Notes under the pieces: model-generated
Seen by the model: only the letters and a program-made list of their open reading frames with translations
Databases searched by the model: none
What the model was told of the DNA's origin: nothing
Position numbers and translations under genes: made by a program
NCBI GenBank assembly: GCA_001600455.1
Contig: BCKC01000006.1
Span: 682,001-746,000 of the forward strand
DNA length: 64,000 nucleotides
Source: Endocalyx cinctus
Lineage: Eukaryota; Ascomycota; Sordariomycetes; Amphisphaeriales; Apiosporaceae
Direction of reading: 5' to 3'
Shown here: positions 11,694 through 22,087 of the stretch, piece by piece
How positions within the stretch are numbered: position 1 is the first letter of the stretch
Layout: every line of letters begins with the position of its first letter

Positions 11694-12359
11694 TTAACCC
11701 AAATTCATTAAAGATTCATCTGGTATTCCTAACGTGCCTAACTTATCATTTAACCAACGAGCAAGCTCCTCGGCCTGACGTCGCATAACCACGGCAGCCG
11801 AAGCGGCAACACTCGCCGTCGTCGCGAAGCTGGCCGTCGTAGCGGCTCCGACGCTAGCGATGCTCTCCACCTCCGAGGGCGAGCCGAGAGGAGGCGTAGC
11901 TTGAGAGTCGTTCGGTCCTTGGGGCGCTTGCATCGGCCGGCTCTGCTGATGTCGACCTTGGGTCTGCGACGGATATTCACCCCCAGCTCCGTCGGGCGTC
12001 GGCCCGATGCACACGAATAATAAGCCGCATCTGAGACGTCTTATAACGACAACGGCGCCGCTAAGCTGGACCGTTATGACGCTCGATATCGGCTCGTCGC
12101 GTAAGGGAGAGGAGGAATGCGGAAGAGCGTCGGTGATGGCCGAGGTGACGACTTGGGTCGAGTAGATGGCCCATAGCGAGGCGGCGACGGTAGATTGCGA
12201 TCGAAGTACGGCGACGGAGTGAGGTGACGCGTGAGCTAAGAGCTTGCCGGATACAGTTGTAAGAAGGATAGTCTGGATTTGTGGGGTGAGATTGGAATTT
12301 AAGAATGCGGTTAATCGTTTTGTGAGCAGTAAAGGTGGTGTGGGAGCTGGTAGAGACAT
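11694..12359 (-). CDS. Roadblock/LC7-domain protein, LAMTOR2 (p14)-like
   Basis: Single exon, 221 aa. The start MSLPAPTPP is used because the longer frame begins at TTG, not ATG. Residues about 13-130 form a Roadblock/LC7 fold: amphipathic first helix KRLTAFLNSN, strand ILLTTVSGKLLAHAS, helix AASLWAIYSTQV, then strands SVITVQLSGAVVVIRRL and LLFVCIGPT. This order matches LAMTOR2, a scaffold of the Ragulator/EGO complex that anchors Rag GTPases and TORC1 at the vacuole. A low-complexity insert (about 132-190, rich in Gln, Ser, Pro, Ala) separates the fold from its C-terminal helix RRQAEELARWLNDKLGTL, so it is about 90 residues longer than animal LAMTOR2. LAMTOR2 rather than dynein light chain is inferred from the VAASLWAIY helix. 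Confidence 0.75.
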   Translation of the reverse strand: MSLPAPTPPLLLTKRLTAFLNSNLTPQIQTILLTTVSGKLLAHASPHSVAVLRSQSTVAASLWAIYSTQVVTSAITDALPHSSSPLRDEPISSVITVQLSGAVVVIRRLRCGLLFVCIGPTPDGAGGEYPSQTQGRHQQSRPMQAPQGPNDSQATPPLGSPSEVESIASVGAATTASFATTASVAASAAVVMRRQAEELARWLNDKLGTLGIPDESLMNLG

Positions 12360-13183
12360 TTTGATTAGGTTCGAAAAAATCTCACGAGATGTTGCATTCC
12401 TCAACCGTCAAAAAGGAATGATATATTTGAATAAATAAAGCTAATAATTAGTATAAAAGCTCTTGAATCAATTATACTACAGTACGACTAATCTCAATGG
12501 AAAAGAAGCATAAACACGCGACAATTCCTTAATATTGAAAAATGAATTTTTAAGAACCGTAAGATTTATTGACTTTAATCAGGCACATAATTATCTGCAC
12601 TAAAGTAGCTGCCCAGCTGCTTTGGTTAGTAAGTCAGTACCTACAGTACCTAGAGTACCTACAGTAGTGAATCATAGGCGAGTGACGTTGTGATGATTAA
12701 GTAGACTTTTCTCTTCGATGGGGAAAAACGTTATTGGTCCAAGCGTTTACTTATGTACCCCACGATAACTACAGTAGCAGTAGCGCCAGTAGCAGCTAGT
12801 AGCAGTAACAGTAGCAGTAGCACTAGTCCACTAAGTAATGTACCTATAGTGTAGAAGTAAGCTGTAAGTACTATAAATTAGTTACCTACCAGCCTACATA
12901 GCTGGTGCTGGCTGGCAGCTGGTTATAGGTAGTAATGGATCTTATAGCTACAAAGATGGTTCTAGACTTCGACTACCCAACCTGCCAAGGGGAAAATCAA
13001 TCGATTGAATTTGTCTAAATTAAGTCATTAAATAGTCTCTATCCACGAGACAAAAGCGTACATGAAAATTGAACCGCCAAAATAATTAATCACCTTCCTA
13101 CGATAATCCCTCTCAGTTCCATCGCCGTTATCCTTCATCCACCTCTATATCCACCTCTATCTAACCCCATCCCCTAGAATTAA
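12360..13183. other. spacer between two minus-strand genes
   Basis: Promoter of the Roadblock gene and 3' flank of the kinase-like gene. It contains short direct repeats of TACCTACAGTACC (12637-12668) and an AGTAGC-type microsatellite, and no coding potential. Confidence 0.65.
12772..12831 (+). repeat. degenerate AGTAGC microsatellite
   Basis: Imperfect run of agtagc/agcagt hexamers in intergenic DNA, interrupted by gcc and cta variants. Confidence 0.75.
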
Positions 13184-14575
13184 TTAAATTGCAAATGGGA
13201 AAATAAATTTCTTGTCTAGTATCGCCGCCGTTGTGAGAGCTTCCTTCCTCGATGCCTCCATTTCGACTACCTCGCGCACATCGTCTATTCTCTGCTCTCT
13301 GAGAGACTCCTCTAGCGTACGGGTATGCTGACCTTCTTCGTATTCCGCCCTCCAAGTATTGTGGGACTCCACTGCCGCAGCTAGGTACGCGGTGGTATGC
13401 ATTCTGCTATCACCGACGTAAGTACCCTCCGTACCTCGCTGCATCCACGGGTCGAATTCCATTAATTTTAGCACGAAATTCTTCAACATCGGTGAGTATT
13501 TGGCGAATTGAAGGTGATCCTGTATCGACTTGGTTCGTATCCAGCTCATGTGATCGTAGACCTCCGGTTGAACCATCATGCAAAGGAGAACTTCTGCGAG
13601 GGCTCGGTACTCGCTGAGCATGGTGTAAGGCTGGTCATCCTGTTTTTATTATTATTAGTTAACATCTCTCATCTCCCCATCTGCCAATTTCGCATAGGTA
13701 GGGATAATGCAAAATAATTAGAAAGTTATTACCTGTTGGGGATACGTGTTTTGCATCCTTTCTTCATTCTGGATCGCCGTGCCAAGACCTTCCGTACTTC
13801 CGATAGGGGGGCTGACCACTTTGCTAAAACTGAACTGATTGACCTCCGGTTGCCTGCTTCGTAGGTGATTCGAGACGAACATATCGCCAAAGTTTCCGAG
13901 CTTACACATGCCGTAGTCCTCCCCGCGCTTCGGGTGACCGAGAAATATATTTTCCGGTCGGATGCCGCGGTGGAGGATCGGCTGCCAGTACGGGTCGCTT
14001 TGGCTCATGTTGAAGCTGTTCAGCTTGAAGCTTTCGGGGTTCGCGACCCCGTCGTGCAGCCACGAGAGGGCTTTCAGCAAGGAGACGAGCACGTGCCAGC
14101 ACATAGATTCGGGCAGGAAAGGCTTGAACCGAGGGTCGTCGCGGATCGGCTCGGCGGCTTTGGGCGTCGACCCTTGGCCCGGCGCCGCCGCTTTAGCGAC
14201 GTCCTCCTCGTCCGGTACGAGCAGGTTTCCGAGGTTGCCGGCGTCGCAGTAGTCCCAGACGACGAAGAACTGGGTCCGGGCGAACCTGCCGGTGTTAGTG
14301 AAGTCGACAGCGATTAGGTCTCGCATGGACACGAGGTTCTCGTGGTCCAGCACGGTCTGCACCGAGAGGATCATGTCGTCGTCGTTCAGGAGGGTCGCGA
14401 AGTCCGTCTGGTTGCCCTGGGCCGTCACGAGATCCCTGGTCATGTCGTGGGCGAGGAACTCTACCCTATCCCGGCGGCGGTTGATCTTCCATACCCCCGG
14501 CGAGAGTTCCGTGGTGAAATCATATTTGCGGGCGTTGGCGAAAAGCCCCTCGAATCGCTCGTTCCCGAATTCCAT
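13184..14575 (-). CDS. protein kinase-like protein, predicted pseudokinase
   Basis: Two exons, 14575-13733 and 13639-13184, joined by a 93-nt GT-AG intron in phase 0; 432 aa. The start is the first true ATG (MEFGNERFEG); the longer frame opens at TTG. The C-lobe is kinase-like: hinge VVWDYCDAGNLGNLL (about 105-119), helix ESMCWHVLVSLLKALSWLHDG (about 156-176), and catalytic-loop-like HRGIRPENIFLG (202-213). The HRD aspartate is replaced (HRG), the DFG aspartate is Asn (GNFG, 227-230), and no glycine loop or VAIK lysine is recognisable near 30-50. ATP hydrolysis is therefore unlikely; a scaffold or allosteric role is inferred. The C-terminal part after the intron holds an acidic coiled-coil-like tail (EYEEGQHTRTLEESLREQRI). 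Family membership is clear; function is unknown. Confidence 0.8.
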
Positions 14576-15147
14576 TGTGATTTTTATGATGCTTTCTTCG
14601 CTCTGCAATTTTTTTTTTCCTTTTCTCTCTTTCCACTTTACGAGCTAGAAAGAAGGAACACCTGAAGAACTTCGCGACCCGGAGGATAAAGAAAGGAGAA
14701 CTTGGGAAAATCCTACTAATACACTACCGAAAAAGGATATGTTGATCTGGCTCCTTTGGAATGTCCATATTGTCATGGGCTCTTTGTTTACATTCGAGGT
14801 GCGTCACATTCCAGTCAATTTTGATGAGCTTCTTTGAGTATGAACTCGAATACATTAACGACGTTGTCCTGCCTACTTACTCAGACAGTATCGTCTTGGT
14901 GACGACTAGATGAGACTCGTTATATTCTCATCTTATAAACTGTAAAATAACATTAAGACTATTATGTATTATTATGCAACAGTTTGATCACGATGACTTG
15001 ATTTTTTTTATGACTTATTCGTTCGCTTCTGGTTGGTTTTTCAACATTGCTATTATTTGCAAGCATCCGTTCTCGGTGTTTCTCGAAATGCTTTGTCTCA
15101 CTTTAGATCGTGTTTTGCGTCGCGAGAGGTAGCTATCCGAGTAGCCG

Positions 15148-15453
15148 ATGTCTAGCCGAAAACCACTAACCCTAGAGACGTTTGAGGTCTTGTATAGAAG
15201 TATCCTTAGAGTATATACACAGTATCTCTTGCGGACGTTAAAAATGGCCCCGTCGCGGCTTGGTTACAATGTTCCATATGCATTCGATCACGTAAAACGA
15301 AGACCACATATTCTAGCTGAATGTTGTACTCGGTATGCAGAAACTAAACGCGTTGACGCTGTGTTCACCCAAAGATCTAACCGACCAGCCGACGTACATA
15401 ATATGCGCCTGATACGACGTACTGTCAAAAAGGAATGGATGACAGAATTCTAA
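15148..15453 (+). CDS. doubtful small ORF with an LYR-like tripeptide
   Basis: ATG frame of 101 codons, basic, with no membrane segment. It contains VLYRSILR near residue 14-21, similar to the start of mitochondrial LYR-motif proteins, but the rest does not follow the LYR helix bundle well. Codon use is not GC3-rich like the confirmed neighbours. Likely chance, kept because of the ATG and basic composition. Confidence 0.2.
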   Translation: MSSRKPLTLETFEVLYRSILRVYTQYLLRTLKMAPSRLGYNVPYAFDHVKRRPHILAECCTRYAETKRVDAVFTQRSNRPADVHNMRLIRRTVKKEWMTEF

Positions 15454-17104
15454 ATCTATGACGGTCTGGGGTACGGAGGCCACTTATTTTAAGAATGGAA
15501 CGATTGCGTAGCGATGGATCCATCTTATTGTTTCAACGTTTGACGCTATTTGAAAGAACGTGGTTATAGATGTTATTTAGCTTGTTGGAAGTGGAGATGT
15601 AGGACCTACATATATGGACTACATGATTACGAATAGATAATAGGAAGACAATGAAGAGAAAGAAAAAGATATGCATATTACATCTCGTCAATTTCACCAA
15701 TTAAAAAGGTTCCATCTACCAATATGTAAATGGATTGGCAGATAGATGATTAGGATTCCGCGCTTATATTTCTTGAGAAACAAATGAGATGTACCGGAGT
15801 ACGGTTGCAGCGGTAAATGAAGATATTTAATTGATTATTGCCTGTCTACACGTGTACCAGCCTGCCCTACAATAATTAGTAGAGCACCTTTCAATTAGCA
15901 TTTCCAAGATAGTCATGGTGAACTTGAAGTAATAATACGGTCCACGTATACCTCTGTATACTATACCGTATGTAGGTTTACCTATTTAAAAACGCTGTAC
16001 AAGTAATAAAGCGATAGCGTGATACCGTAATTATATGTATTAGTGTACATAGTACTGAATCTATCTACAGAATAGTACCGTTGCGTAAGATCATGGCGCT
16101 TATCCTAAATTAGAAAGCCATTAACAATGAAGATGGCTGCTTATCTGCTGTACCTTGCAGCTAACTTTACCCTCATCTCTTTGTTTACACCAATCAGTAT
16201 CATGATTTGGAAAGGTATCCATGTAATCTTATCCTTGTCTTCAGACACCCTCGAATCCGCAAATTGTTCATCCCGCTGCTCCACCACCTCAACGGCTTTC
16301 TCTATGAAACCTGAAAACTCTCTCTCCCTGTTCAGAGCACCCTCTTTCACTTATCTCTCCCCCCTCTCTGTATTCCCCTTTCTTTGTATAGTCATTTCTT
16401 GGCTTCTCGTCTTTCTTTGACCTACTATCAATTCAAGAAGTTTGTCGTCCATTCATTTATGCGAATTGAACTTATCTAGTTGAAACAACTCTTTCTTAAA
16501 TCATATCGTCTGAATTCGGTAAATCGGAACATGAACGTAGAGAATTAAAAAAAAAAAAAAAAAAAAGAACACATTATCATCTTACTTACCTAATTCGTTC
16601 TCTTGAGACACCGTCCACGCAGACCCTGCAGACCCTCACTCCGTTCCCCTTCATTTTAGAAGTCGATCAAACTTAGACCGACTAAATCATCTCACTCTAT
16701 CTCTTTTCCCTACCGTACTCGGTGCATGTCGTCCATCTTTACCATTATCGACTCCTGCGCCTGACCCATCCAAGGAACCCCTTCCCAATCACCATACGTA
16801 CTCCCGATTCGCACTCAAAACACCAGCAAACCAAGGCAAGGTGAATTTACTTGGCCGGCCGCCGTGTTGATCGGAATTTCAGTATCCAATTATAGCTTCT
16901 CAGGTTAGAATAGTTATGGCACCACAGTAGCAATATACTGGAATGCCTAGTCGCTAGGGATCCGAGACATCCTCCTGTTCACTCGCATCTTTTTCGCACT
17001 TTCGTTTTACAACCTTTTCATCCGGTATTCCGGTCTTTTCATTCCTTTTTTATCAAAACCATACCATCGCCGCCTTCGCGAGCTTTGCTCTTCTCATTTC
17101 TAGA

Positions 17105-17142
17105 GCACAGTCGGAGGCTTCGCAGGCGAGGGACGACTGTGC
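17105..17142 (+). other. perfect 9-bp inverted repeat in the Kch1-like leader
   Basis: GCACAGTCG (17105-17113) and CGACTGTGC (17134-17142) can pair with a GC-rich 20-nt loop, about 200 nt upstream of the start codon. It could be an RNA hairpin in the 5' leader or a palindromic factor site. Confidence 0.6.
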
Positions 17143-17338
17143 AATACCGCGGGACCGGTTTGAACAATTAAACCCGCCCACTCATTAACTACAACGACAA
17201 ACAAACATTCTCTTTATACCCCTCCAATCACACAAAAAATTAAAAATAAAAATATTCGTCGACTGCGTCGAATCTTCGTTTCTCTTTCTTCTTCTTCTTG
17301 GACTGGATCTATAGCACTCGAGTGCTTTTTTACGAAAG

Positions 17339-19258
17339 ATGGGTTGTGGTACGACGCGCAAAGCAGCCGAGATTCGGCCTGAGCAAAAATGGGATGCCAT
17401 CGTGAGTCTTACGAACCGCTCCGGAGATGGACTCCAATATGCTAACTAATCACGTTAGAGCCTCCAAGATTTCAAGTCATCTTCGTGTTTTACCCCCTTC
17501 GCTTACGGATATCTCTTTTTCTCTCTGATCATATCTACCGCTGTTTACGGTGTCGATACCTTTACCGCTGTTAACTTGATAGCTTTCAACAAATGGTCGT
17601 CTACGATTGAACCTACTACGCAAGTCCGATTCGATATTTTGAAATGGATTTTCGTCGCCTGTATTCTTGCTTCCGTCGTCAACCTCGGATTTGAACATCT
17701 GCGCGCATGGAGGGTAAGACGACGAGGAAGTGTGGCCGAATGTTATCTCGACAATTTAGCCGTGCGCATGGAAAGTGTTCGGTTGGGAAGTGGCCAAGGT
17801 TTCAGGCGTTTCTTAGTTTTCGCCGAATTGACCAAGTCGAAGAAAGGTGCCGAATACGTTGCGCTTTTCACCTATTTCAGCTTCCAAAGTAGGTACTATC
17901 AAATGTCTCGGTAAACAAAGGCTAACGGTCTCGTAGGTTGGATTCGCGTCTTGTTATGTTCTGGTCCTCGTCAGGCAATCAATGCGTTGACGTTATACTC
18001 GGTATTTACCTCGGATCTTTTCCCGGAAGACGTCTCTTCTGTTGGAAGCACTCTCGGGGAATTCTTTGCCAAGCTCGAGACGCTAGCCAACGAAAACACC
18101 CAACAAGTTGTAATCTTGTCGGGTATGCTGTTTACACTGGTCATCTGGATTTTCAGCGCTCTGTTCTTGCTTATCGCCGCCCTGTTTTACGTATTCTTTC
18201 TGTGGCATTACATTCCTCGACAAGACGGTGGTCTTCACGGTTACTGCGAACGCAAAATTAACAAGAGGTTGATGAAGATTGTGACGGCCAAGATCAATAA
18301 GGCCTTGGCCAAGGAGGAACGCGACCGTTTGAAGGCCGAAGCGAAGGCCATGAAGAAGACGGGCGAAAAACCAGCTACCGAACGCCAAGCGACACTACCT
18401 AAATTCCTCGACGAAGACTCGACCGATAAACTACCTGAAATGCCCATGATCAACCGCAATGATACCATGGCTACTCTACCCTTGTATACGTCGCGACCGG
18501 CGTCGCCTAGCAACATCGAGATGAACTCTTTCGATCAGAGCCGACCGCCCATGCCATCGCGCCAAGGAACGAATGCAAGCAGTTTCACGTCTCAAGCACC
18601 TCTTCTCGCCGGTGCCGCGGGTATGGGTTATCGATCTGCATCTCCAGCACCGAGTCTGCCAAAAGTTGATTTGAACAACTTCCAACCGCCGATGCGACCG
18701 GGTACCGCTAGCTCGAACCGTGGTTTTGGACAAGGTTCACCGCCGTTTAGCCGTACTCTAACCAATGGAAGCGGTTTTGGCGGCCCCCCTCCCCCTCCCC
18801 CGGCCTCGAGATCGTATCACTCGCCACAGTCCAGCATAGATGGCCTATCATCACGCCCGACGAACCAATTCGGAGGACCGCCCAATCGTTTCGGTAATCC
18901 GATGAATTCTCCCCAAGGAAACTTCGACGGCCGCTCTAGCCCGGCACCATCTATGTACTCGACCCGCGGACCACCTGGGCCACCTGGTCCTCCAGGAGGC
19001 TACGGTGGTCGCGCTAGTCCTGCGCCATCAATGTACTCTAACCGTGGACCGCCAGGCCCAGCGGGCCCGCCAATGTCTCCTATGCGCAGCGCAACAAACC
19101 CGATTCCGTCACCGAGAGGACCACCCCAGTTCCCACCGCAACGTAACATGACGGCGCCAATGGGACGGCCAGGTCCGCCTGCGAATACGAGAAATATGGG
19201 ACCGGGATACGGATATAATACTGATTTAGAAGGACAGCGTGGATATCCAAGATATTAA
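17339..19258 (+). CDS. Kch1/Prm6-family potassium channel-like membrane protein
   Basis: Three exons, 17339-17401, 17459-17888 and 17937-19258, with GT-AG introns of 57 and 48 nt; the first has a GCTAAC branch site. 604 aa. Fungal Kch1-family proteins carry low-affinity K+ influx and support calcium entry during pheromone or ER stress. Hydrophobic segments lie at about 34-58, 70-92, 135-155 and 190-222, and the family-typical WHYIPRQDGGLHGYCERKINKRLMKIV follows the last one. The N-terminus MGCGTT could be myristoylated on Gly2 and palmitoylated on Cys3. The C-terminal 330 residues are a Pro/Gly/Ser-rich disordered tail with a duplicated SPAPSMYS-RGPPGP unit. Assignment rests on the conserved core; transport itself is inferred from the family. 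Confidence 0.85.
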
Positions 19259-20083
19259 TGACAGATATGACGGGTGATTGTCACACTAGCGAAGTGATGA
19301 TCGGAGTATCTTTAGTATATTATTGCTTTTTCTATTTGTAAATTAGACCAATACCGAATACCCTTTTCGAGAAGCTTTCCCAGCTTTACTGATATCGGGA
19401 GTATGTGAAATTTTATCTGTACAAAAATTTTTAGCGGTATTAGGAGTGACAAAATTAGACAAGAAATAGCTCAATGCAGATATCTTGGGAGACTTGATTG
19501 ATTCCAAATCCATGATTATACAGCACATATTGAACTCTTGCTAGTGGCAAGACCTCTAGAGCGATGAGAACCGCTTCGCCGTCTGAACTAAAAGAATCGG
19601 TATATGCCTAATGATGTCGTCAAGGCTAAGTTGTAAGTTGTGGGTCTCTTCACGCCCTTCGGAGTGAATCTATGTGGATCTTCTGTCCTATCAAAGTTAC
19701 CCGTGGACTTCTCCTCGGGATTTGAAGAAGGGGAGGGTAACTATGTGATATTCTCAAAAATAAAGTTGCTCAGTAATCAAAAGTCACTTGACGACATTTG
19801 TTGTATTATAAGGTATTCTCTAATTTGTCTGAAACTCTTGGTCACTTATGAAAGGTAATTAATATCTGTATCGTAATCCCTCGGTTTGTACTTGATTATA
19901 TTTCGTATCTGTGAAGATTAACCAATGTCGAGATAATTCATAGATAAATATACTTTTTTACAATCTCATATTACTATTATTGTTGTACCTTGGATGAAAA
20001 GGGTAACAAAGAGAAACCAAAAAGCCTTATCGGCATCATCATCGTCACTTATAACCAACGTATCATCACTACCATCAAAAACC
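19259..20083. other. spacer, no gene
   Basis: AT-rich 3' flank of the Kch1-like gene and promoter of the flavoprotein gene. Short open frames at 19343-19528 and 19640-19858 show no domain and are treated as chance. Confidence 0.65.
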
Positions 20084-22087
20084 ATGGCCACCAGTCTCGC
20101 CTCCCGCCCTTCCCAATGGCACCCAGGCGAGCGAGCGGTCCAGAAACTCCTCCACGTAACCCAATACGAGAACCCGACCGCGACCGGGTCCCTCCCCCCC
20201 TCGTACGCCTACCGAGTCGCGCAATCTCCCCTCGTCGCCTTCGGCGCCCTCGACTCCGCGTCCAGGCCGTGGATCACCATCTGGGGCGGCGAAGCCGGTT
20301 TCTGCAGGAGGGTGTCCGAGGACGTGCTCGCCGTCAAGGCCAGCGACGTCGACGTCGAGTTCGACCCCGTCGCGAGAGCCCTCTTCGGCACGGCTGAGGA
20401 AGGTAAGATCGTCGACGATCTCGTAGTAAGACATGACAATCTCGGAGGAAAAGTCATGGCTGCTTTGTCGATCGATCTCGAGACGAGGGATCGGGTCAAG
20501 TTGGCCGGGAGGATGATCGCCGGTGCCGCGATCGCGGGGTCGGCGCGCGACGGTAACGACGGGAACCCGCGCGTCCGTGAATTGCAGATGGCGTTTCGCG
20601 TGGAGGAATCCTTGGGGAATTGTCCGAAATATTTGAATAAGAAGCGGATCACGCCGCACGTCCCTTCGCCGCGACTCGTGGGGTCGTCGTCTAAAACGTT
20701 TCTCCCGCCCGAAGCCGTCGACTTGATCGCTAAGGCCGACCTGTTCTTCATCTCGAGCGCGCACGGGAAGGACGGGAAAGGGAGCATGGACGCGAACCAT
20801 CGGGGCGGTCCGCCCGGGTTTATGCGCCTATTCCGAAATGACGAGAACGACGGGAACTCGGAGGGAGGCGCGGTCCTGGTGTATCCCGAGTACTCGGGAA
20901 ACCGGCTATACCAGACGCTCGGGAACCTGCACGCGGACCCGCGCGCGGGCCTGGCGATCCCGGATTTCGAGACGGGCGACGTCCTGTACGCGACGGGACG
21001 GACGACGATCCTCGTGGGCGAGCGGGCCGCCGCGTACATGCCGCGGGCGAAGCTGGCCGTCAAGATCGAGCTCGAGGAGGCGCGCTTCGTGCGGGACGGG
21101 CTGCCGTTTAGGGGTCGGGTGATCGATTATTCGCCTTATAACCCGCCGGTGAGAAAGTTGGCGAACGAGATGGATGCCGGCGACGACGGCGGCGGTAACG
21201 AGACGGCCGTCGCGACGGCTACGTTGATGGCGAGGAAACCTATCACCGGTACGATTTCGAAGTACACGTTTTCGCTGAAACCGAATGAAGGAGACAGGAA
21301 GATAGAATGGTACCCGGGCCAACACGTAACGCTTGATTTCGGTCCTGAACTCGACCAGGGTTGGTCGCATATGCGAGATCACGACCCGCAGAGCCTGAAC
21401 GATGACTTCATAAGGACGTTTACCGTGTCCAGCTCACCGCCACCGCCATCTTCTCAAGACCGTAAAGATAAAACGACGACATTTGAGATCGTGGCGAGAA
21501 AACACGGGCCGGCGACATCGCTACTCTCGAGATGGAATCTCAAGGTGCCCCTCGAAATCCCCGTCATCGGGTTCGGCGGGTCCGAAAATTTCCGGATCCC
21601 GATCCCGATTCCGTCTTCTCCACCATCTCAACTTCGGCCGACGAGAAGCGTCTTCGTCGCCGGCGGGGTGGGTATAACGCCGTTAATGGCGCAGGCCGCT
21701 GCCGTCTTGGCCGCGGACGATATCAGCGGCGCTCGTCGAGCTCCGCCGCTCCGTCTCCTCTGGAGCTTGCGTCGAGAAGACCTGCCGTTAGCGGTCGAGG
21801 TATTCGACGCCGTTCCGGGTTTAGGCGCGAACGCGAAGCTCTTCGTTACGAGTAGCGACGACGGCGAAGAGGAGGATATGATGATGGTAATACGCCGCCT
21901 TAGAGAAAAATACGGTCCCAGGATCGTGGTGGAGGAGCGGAGGATAACCGATCGAGACGTGCTTGCTTCGGAGCTGGGGGAGAAGGGAGATAGGAAGTAT
22001 TTCTGCTGCGCGGGACCGGGGTTAATGAAGAGGCTTTTGGGGTGGATGGAGGGTGAGGAGGTCGTTTTTGAGAGTTTTCAGTATTGA
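20084..22087 (+). CDS. PNPOx-like FMN domain fused to FNR-type oxidoreductase
   Basis: Single exon. The start at 20084 (MATSLASRP) has a strong AAAACCATGGCC context; an in-frame ATG 30 codons upstream precedes a low-complexity stretch. 667 aa. Residues about 1-370 are pyridoxamine-phosphate-oxidase-like: split-barrel sequence LFFISSAHGKDG followed by MDANHRGGPPGFMRL, and YPEYSGNRLYQTLGN. Residues about 400-667 are ferredoxin-NADP+ reductase-like: GQHVTLDF, FAD motif RTFTVSS, nucleotide-binding GGVGITPLM, and the C-terminal CCAGPGLM and FESFQY. No 2Fe-2S cysteine cluster follows, unlike many bacterial relatives. Likely passes electrons from NAD(P)H through FAD to the N-terminal flavin site; the substrate is unknown. 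No targeting signal is evident. Confidence 0.85.
   Translation: MATSLASRPSQWHPGERAVQKLLHVTQYENPTATGSLPPSYAYRVAQSPLVAFGALDSASRPWITIWGGEAGFCRRVSEDVLAVKASDVDVEFDPVARALFGTAEEGKIVDDLVVRHDNLGGKVMAALSIDLETRDRVKLAGRMIAGAAIAGSARDGNDGNPRVRELQMAFRVEESLGNCPKYLNKKRITPHVPSPRLVGSSSKTFLPPEAVDLIAKADLFFISSAHGKDGKGSMDANHRGGPPGFMRLFRNDENDGNSEGGAVLVYPEYSGNRLYQTLGNLHADPRAGLAIPDFETGDVLYATGRTTILVGERAAAYMPRAKLAVKIELEEARFVRDGLPFRGRVIDYSPYNPPVRKLANEMDAGDDGGGNETAVATATLMARKPITGTISKYTFSLKPNEGDRKIEWYPGQHVTLDFGPELDQGWSHMRDHDPQSLNDDFIRTFTVSSSPPPPSSQDRKDKTTTFEIVARKHGPATSLLSRWNLKVPLEIPVIGFGGSENFRIPIPIPSSPPSQLRPTRSVFVAGGVGITPLMAQAAAVLAADDISGARRAPPLRLLWSLRREDLPLAVEVFDAVPGLGANAKLFVTSSDDGEEEDMMMVIRRLREKYGPRIVVEERRITDRDVLASELGEKGDRKYFCCAGPGLMKRLLGWMEGEEVVFESFQY

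Larger units (their letters stand above)
14576..17338. other. long spacer, mostly no gene; Kch1-like promoter at right
   Basis: About 2.8 kb with no firm gene. It has one ATG frame at 15148-15453 (listed separately) and a hydrophobic ATG frame at 16127-16420, which I do not accept without further support. A poly-A run lies at 16548-16566. From about 16600 on, the sequence becomes pyrimidine-rich, as expected for the promoter and leader of the plus-strand membrane-protein gene. Confidence 0.55.

Noticed and set aside
16127..16420. 97-codon hydrophobic ATG frame
   Set aside because: Generic hydrophobic and Ser/Thr-rich composition in AT-rich DNA, with no family features, splice evidence or promoter.
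18083..18733. Minus-strand frames opposite the Kch1-like gene
   Set aside because: They are antisense shadows of a GC-rich coding exon; the plus strand encodes a recognisable protein with clean splice sites.
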